DNA of 9,402 nt, taken from contig URWB01000095.1 of assembly GCA_900551415.1 (NCBI GenBank), positions 1-9,402 of the forward strand. Reading direction: 5' to 3'. Below are positions 6,834-9,402 of the stretch, one piece after another. How positions within the stretch are numbered: position 1 is the stretch's first letter; each line of letters begins with the position of its first letter. Below the pieces are notes generated by a model. The model had not been told where the DNA came from. It searched no databases and worked only from the letters and a program-made list of their open reading frames with translations. Source of the stretch: an uncultured Eubacteriales bacterium. Its GTDB lineage: Bacteria; Bacillota; Clostridia; Peptostreptococcales; Anaerovoracaceae. A program made the translations under genes and the position numbers.

Positions 6834-8117
6834 TTACGCGCTGTGGATTTCGGCCAGCGCGTACATGCACAGATCTCTGGCAGCCAGGATGCAGTCCTCG
6901 TCCAAATCGAATTCCGCGTTATGGACAGGCGCGGTCGTGTCCGTGCCGATACCGATATAGGTGCCCTTGCCTCCATGCTGCTGGACGCGGGTCATCATGG
7001 CAGCCGCGTCGTCTGTGCCGCCGACGTTGCCTTCAAAGTAGATTTTCTCGAACCACGGAACCTTGTGCGCCGCGCGTTCAATGATTTCCATCATGGCGTC
7101 ATCGCTCTTGCCGGAAGGAATTTCACCGTAATCGTCGTAGGTATAGGTCAGCTCGTAAGCTCTGGCGCTTCCGTCGAGAATATCAAAGACACGTCTGTTG
7201 AGATATTCGCAGATCGCAGGTGTTTCCCCGCGGTATTCCAGACAGAGAAAAGCATTCGGCGCGATGGTGTTCGGAGCGATGCCGGCGCTCATTTTACCGA
7301 CATTGACTCGGGTCAGACCTTCTTCATGCGGCGCGATCGCGTGCAGATTCAAAGCCGCGGAGCAGGCTCCAAGGAGAGCGTTTTTGCCTTCTTGCGAAGC
7401 GCCGCAAGGGTGGGCGGCAGCACCTGTGAAGGTGACGTCGAGTTGACGATCGCTCAAAAAGTCTTTACAGCCGCAGCAGATAGCGTGAGAGCCAAGCGGC
7501 TTATTTTCGGCGCTCAGAGCCACGTGCAGGGCGATGAAATTATCCACGTCATCGAGATGTCCATGATCGATGATGGAGATCGCGCCGCTGTAGGTTTCTT
7601 CAGCCGGTTGGAAAATGAGACGGATTTTACCGACAAATTCGTCTTTTTTTTGTGTCAGCGCGGACGCGATGGCAAGGCCCATCGCCGTATGCGCGTCATG
7701 TCCGCAGGCATGAACGGATGCTTCATTGCAGGAGACATAGTCCTCATCAAACGGACGGTAGCCTGCTCTGTGCGGCTCGTCATACGGCAGACAGTCGATG
7801 TCAAATCGGAACGCGGTAATCGGACCGGGCCGTCCGCTGTCAAATTCAGCGATAACACCGGAAACTCCCTGTGTCTTTTCGACGAACTCCGGATTCGCGC
7901 CCTGCGCAACGGCGCGTTCCTTGCACGCTCGGATCTCCGCTTCGGAAGGGCGGACCAGCGGAATGATACTGTCAACATTGGCGACGTCCGGTCCCATGAG
8001 GCAGGTATATCCCATCGCGGTCAAGATTTCCGCGACTCTGGCACTTGTGCGGATTTCGCGCCAGCCGTTTTCCGGATATTTGTGAAATTCGCGGCGGTAT
8101 TCGATAAACTGATTCAT
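6834..8117 (-). CDS. AbgA-like M20 family metallo-amidohydrolase
   Basis: Cytoplasmic two-metal hydrolase of the M20D/amidohydrolase group that cleaves amide bonds of N-acyl or aminobenzoyl amino acids; by recall it resembles the AbgA subunit of p-aminobenzoyl-glutamate hydrolase more than HipO or IAA-amino-acid hydrolases. It has 427 residues. Shared AbgA-type segments are an N-terminal RREFHKYPENGWREIRT (8-24), a charged insertion around 60-85, GRPGPITAFRFDIDCLP (95-111), RVNVGKMSAG (270-279) and a C-terminal GGTDDAAAMMTRVQQHGG. Likely metal ligands are Cys138 and His140 in HACGHDAH, Glu174 (Glu173 as base) in QPAEE, His198 in ALHV and His399 near the end. The inserted dimerisation domain lies at about 220-330. 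Start ATG has AAAGGAG about seven bases upstream. No AbgB partner or AbgT transporter is next to it, so it may act alone; true substrate unknown. Confidence 0.9.
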   Translation of the reverse strand: MNQFIEYRREFHKYPENGWREIRTSARVAEILTAMGYTCLMGPDVANVDSIIPLVRPSEAEIRACKERAVAQGANPEFVEKTQGVSGVIAEFDSGRPGPITAFRFDIDCLPYDEPHRAGYRPFDEDYVSCNEASVHACGHDAHTAMGLAIASALTQKKDEFVGKIRLIFQPAEETYSGAISIIDHGHLDDVDNFIALHVALSAENKPLGSHAICCGCKDFLSDRQLDVTFTGAAAHPCGASQEGKNALLGACSAALNLHAIAPHEEGLTRVNVGKMSAGIAPNTIAPNAFLCLEYRGETPAICEYLNRRVFDILDGSARAYELTYTYDDYGEIPSGKSDDAMMEIIERAAHKVPWFEKIYFEGNVGGTDDAAAMMTRVQQHGGKGTYIGIGTDTTAPVHNAEFDLDEDCILAARDLCMYALAEIHSA

Positions 8118-8154
8118 AAAAAATCTCCTTTCTCGATGTCTTGTGTTTGACTCT

Positions 8155-8160
8155 ATTATA
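8155..8160 (-). promoter_or_regulatory. Candidate -10 element of the amidohydrolase gene
   Basis: A perfect TATAAT on the minus strand lies about 38 bases upstream of the amidohydrolase start. At 17 bases further upstream the hexamer TAGCTT is a poor -35, so the promoter is only partly supported. Confidence 0.4.
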
Positions 8161-8198
8161 ATGCAGTTTTGACAAAAAAGCTATATAAAAATCAGCCG

Positions 8199-8226
8199 GC
8201 ATATCCCGCGCCGAGCCGCATATAGT
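8199..8226 (+). promoter_or_regulatory. Possible sigma-E-like (sporulation) promoter of the ylmC/ymxH-like gene
   Basis: GCATATC (8199-8205) and CATATAGT (8219-8226) resemble the mother-cell sigma-E -35 (KMATATT) and -10 (CATACAHT) elements, with 13 bases between them, slightly short. No sigma-A promoter with proper spacing is seen for this gene: a TTGACA at 8169-8174 has no -10 at the right distance. Speculative. Confidence 0.3.
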
Positions 8227-8254
8227 AAAGCAGAGAGGAACGGGAGGACAAGAT

Positions 8255-8503
8255 ATGCTGAGTACAGATAAACTGAAGAATAAAGAGGTCATCAATATCA
8301 GCGACGGGCGAAGTCTCGGCTTTGTATCGGACATTGAGGTCAATCTGGAAAAAGGCGCGATTGAGGGGATCATCATTCCTGCCGAACGGGGGCTTTTTTC
8401 GTGGTTTCACAAGGGTGAGGAAGATCGGATGATCCGCTGGGAAAATGTGCGGACGGTCGGCGATGACGTGATCCTGGTGGAGACTGAGCCGGTCCTGCTG
8501 TAG
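8255..8503 (+). CDS. ymxH: YlmC/YmxH-family sporulation protein (PRC-barrel)
   Basis: Small 82-residue PRC-barrel protein of the YlmC/YmxH family found in spore-forming Firmicutes; a precise molecular role is not established. The family pattern is clear: LKNKEVINISDGRSLGFVSD (7-26), the strand EVNLEKGAIEGIIIP (28-42), then a glycine/aromatic loop with FSWF (48-51) and the closing IRWENVRTVGDDVILVE (60-76). Length equals that of family members. The start ATG has GGGAGG seven bases upstream. In many Clostridia a gene of this family sits directly before nrdR, and the nrdR start follows here after 176 bases, which supports the left side of the nrdR junction being native. A sporulation-type promoter is possible upstream. 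Confidence 0.9.
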   Translation: MLSTDKLKNKEVINISDGRSLGFVSDIEVNLEKGAIEGIIIPAERGLFSWFHKGEEDRMIRWENVRTVGDDVILVETEPVLL

Positions 8504-8616
8504 GGAAGGCCGCGGCGGAGCAGTATGGGGAAACGGCAGAGAACGCGGGACGTTGGAAGGCTCCCAGGCGAAGAAGCGGGAAGCGGCGTCATCGGCAGAA
8601 AGCTGTCTGAAAAAAG

Positions 8617-8645
8617 TTGAAGCGCGCGCGAAAATGTGGTAACAT
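8617..8645 (+). promoter_or_regulatory. Candidate nrdR promoter
   Basis: TTGAAG (8617-8622) and TAACAT (8640-8645) are spaced by exactly 17 bases and lie 34 bases before the nrdR start. Each hexamer matches the sigma-A consensus at four of six positions. The upstream 110 bases hold no recognised gene. Confidence 0.5.
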
Positions 8646-8679
8646 AATAGCGTAATTCCTAAAGAAACGAGGTAGCTTT

Positions 8680-8850
8680 ATGAAATGCCCGTATTGTGAT
8701 CACCCGGATACGAGAGTCATCGACTCCAGACCTACAGAAGAAGGACATGCCATCCGCCGTCGGCGCGGCTGTGCGAGACCTGCGAGGATAAAGGCAGCGA
8801 CTACGCCGCCGAGGGTACGGACGCCCACGCGCTGTGCGAGATGCGTCTGA
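8680..8850 (+). pseudogene. nrdR: nrdR, truncated to its N-terminal part and fused out of frame
   Basis: NrdR is the zinc/ATP-cone repressor of ribonucleotide reductase genes, normally about 150 residues. The start is typical: [18 protein letters not shown], then [11 protein letters not shown], ending near residue 29 with only the first CxxC pair (Cys3, Cys6) of the zinc ribbon. Beyond about base 8767 the expected second CxxC, the FTTYE segment and the whole ATP-cone domain are missing; the frame continues with unrelated residues (out-of-frame reading of the DUF2800 gene) to TGA 8848-8850, giving a 56-residue product that cannot bind zinc or nucleotide normally. A GAGG site lies seven bases before the ATG. 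Either the gene is truly broken or the join is an artefact and the intact gene lies elsewhere. Confidence 0.85.
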
Positions 8851-9402
8851 AGCAGGCGCTTGGCATTCCGGCAGAAGACGTCATCGAGAACCTCTCCTGG
8901 TACAACGAGGAGATGGAGAACTGCGCCGAAGCCTACGCTACCTATGTGCTGGAGCTCGTGGAGACGGCCAAACAGGCCTGCGGCGACCCGGTGGTGTGCA
9001 TTGAACAGCGCGTGGACTTCTCCCGCTGGGTGCGGGACGGATTCGGAACGGCGGACTGCATTGTAATCGCAGACGGCGTCATGCACGTTGTGGACTACAA
9101 GCACGGGCAGGGCGTCGAGGTCAGCGCCGAAGGCAATCCGCAGATGAGGCTCTATGCGCTGGGCGCACTGGAGATATTCGACGGTCTCTACGACATTGAC
9201 GCCATCCGCATGACGATCTTCCAGCCCCGCAAGGGCAACGTCAGCACGGACAGCATGGAAAAGGGCGCGCTGCTCGAATGGGCGGACGGCGAGCTCTCCG
9301 AAAAGGCAAGGCTGGCTTATGACGGTCAGGGCGACTTCCGCTGCGGCGAATGGTGCCGGTTCTGCAAGGTGAAAGCCGAGTGTCGGGAACGGGCCGAAGC
9401 GA
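8754..9402 (+). CDS. DUF2800 phage-type PD-(D/E)XK nuclease-like protein (partial at both ends)
   Basis: The frame starting at 8754 reads [20 protein letters not shown] and stays open to the window end (216 codons), with no start codon before the similarity begins; the internal ATG at 8841 is not a credible start. The family is a Cas4/RecB-like nuclease fold common in phages and prophages of Firmicutes, usually beside single-strand annealing or DUF2815 genes; the DNA role is inferred. Visible elements are the N-terminal [10 protein letters not shown] (20-29), GFGTAD with the acidic residue, VVDYKHG with the D-x-K pair, the following QMRLYALGA (QxxxY), and the C-terminal cysteine cluster [10 protein letters not shown] that with an upstream cysteine could hold an iron-sulfur cluster. 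The usual N-terminal part before PPSARL is missing and replaced by the nrdR start. Third-position GC is clearly higher than in genes to the left, consistent with foreign origin. Confidence 0.8.

Noticed and set aside
6553..6870. Minus-strand open frame of 105 codons across the spacer
   Set aside because: It reads through the terminator stem and out of frame into two real genes; no ribosome site or family signature.
6807..8150. Long plus-strand open frame of 447 codons opposite the amidohydrolase gene
   Set aside because: The minus strand carries a full set of M20 motifs and a good ribosome binding site; the plus frame has no recognisable domain and is an antisense shadow.
8169..8190. TTGACA followed by TATATAAAA upstream of the YlmC/YmxH-like gene
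   Set aside because: Only seven bases separate the boxes, far from the required 16-18, so it is not a sigma-A promoter.

Overview
The window looks like chromosomal DNA of a mid-GC, probably spore-forming Firmicute of the class Clostridia, most likely a metagenomic or draft contig. Evidence: a BceS/BceAB-type peptide-antibiotic resistance module, strong Shine-Dalgarno sites (GGAGG), near-consensus housekeeping promoters, and a YlmC/YmxH-family sporulation gene directly upstream of the start of nrdR. No rRNA, tRNA, CRISPR array or insertion sequence was seen.

Layout. (1) 1-3934, plus strand: the end of an intramembrane-sensing histidine kinase (BceS type, cut by the window start), then a BceA-type ATPase and a BceB-type permease with a 4-base ATGA overlap. 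This is the usual module for sensing and resisting cell-wall-active peptides; its response regulator should lie just left of the window. A candidate response-regulator site and a -10 element lie between kinase and ATPase. (2) 3935-5608: a TetR-family repressor (minus) and a divergent EamA/DMT-family exporter (plus). The 111-base gap holds two overlapping face-to-face promoters covered by a 39-base inverted repeat, an almost textbook repressor switch. The TetR stop codon directly abuts the permease stop codon. (3) 5691-6599: a YitT-family membrane protein with a C-terminal DUF2179 domain, closed by a strong terminator. (4) 6834-8117, minus: an AbgA-like M20 metallo-amidohydrolase. (5) 8255-8503: a PRC-barrel YlmC/YmxH-family protein. 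(6) 8680 to the end: the first ~29 codons of nrdR run at a short shared sequence (CCGCCGTCGGCGCG) into the middle of a phage-type DUF2800 nuclease-like gene in another frame, which continues off the window.

The strongest regulatory observation is the TetR/EamA operator. The strongest structural anomaly is the nrdR/DUF2800 junction, which is either a sequencing/assembly chimera or a microhomology-mediated rearrangement. I do not see a clearly new multi-gene system; the rest consists of recognisable families with some unusual details.
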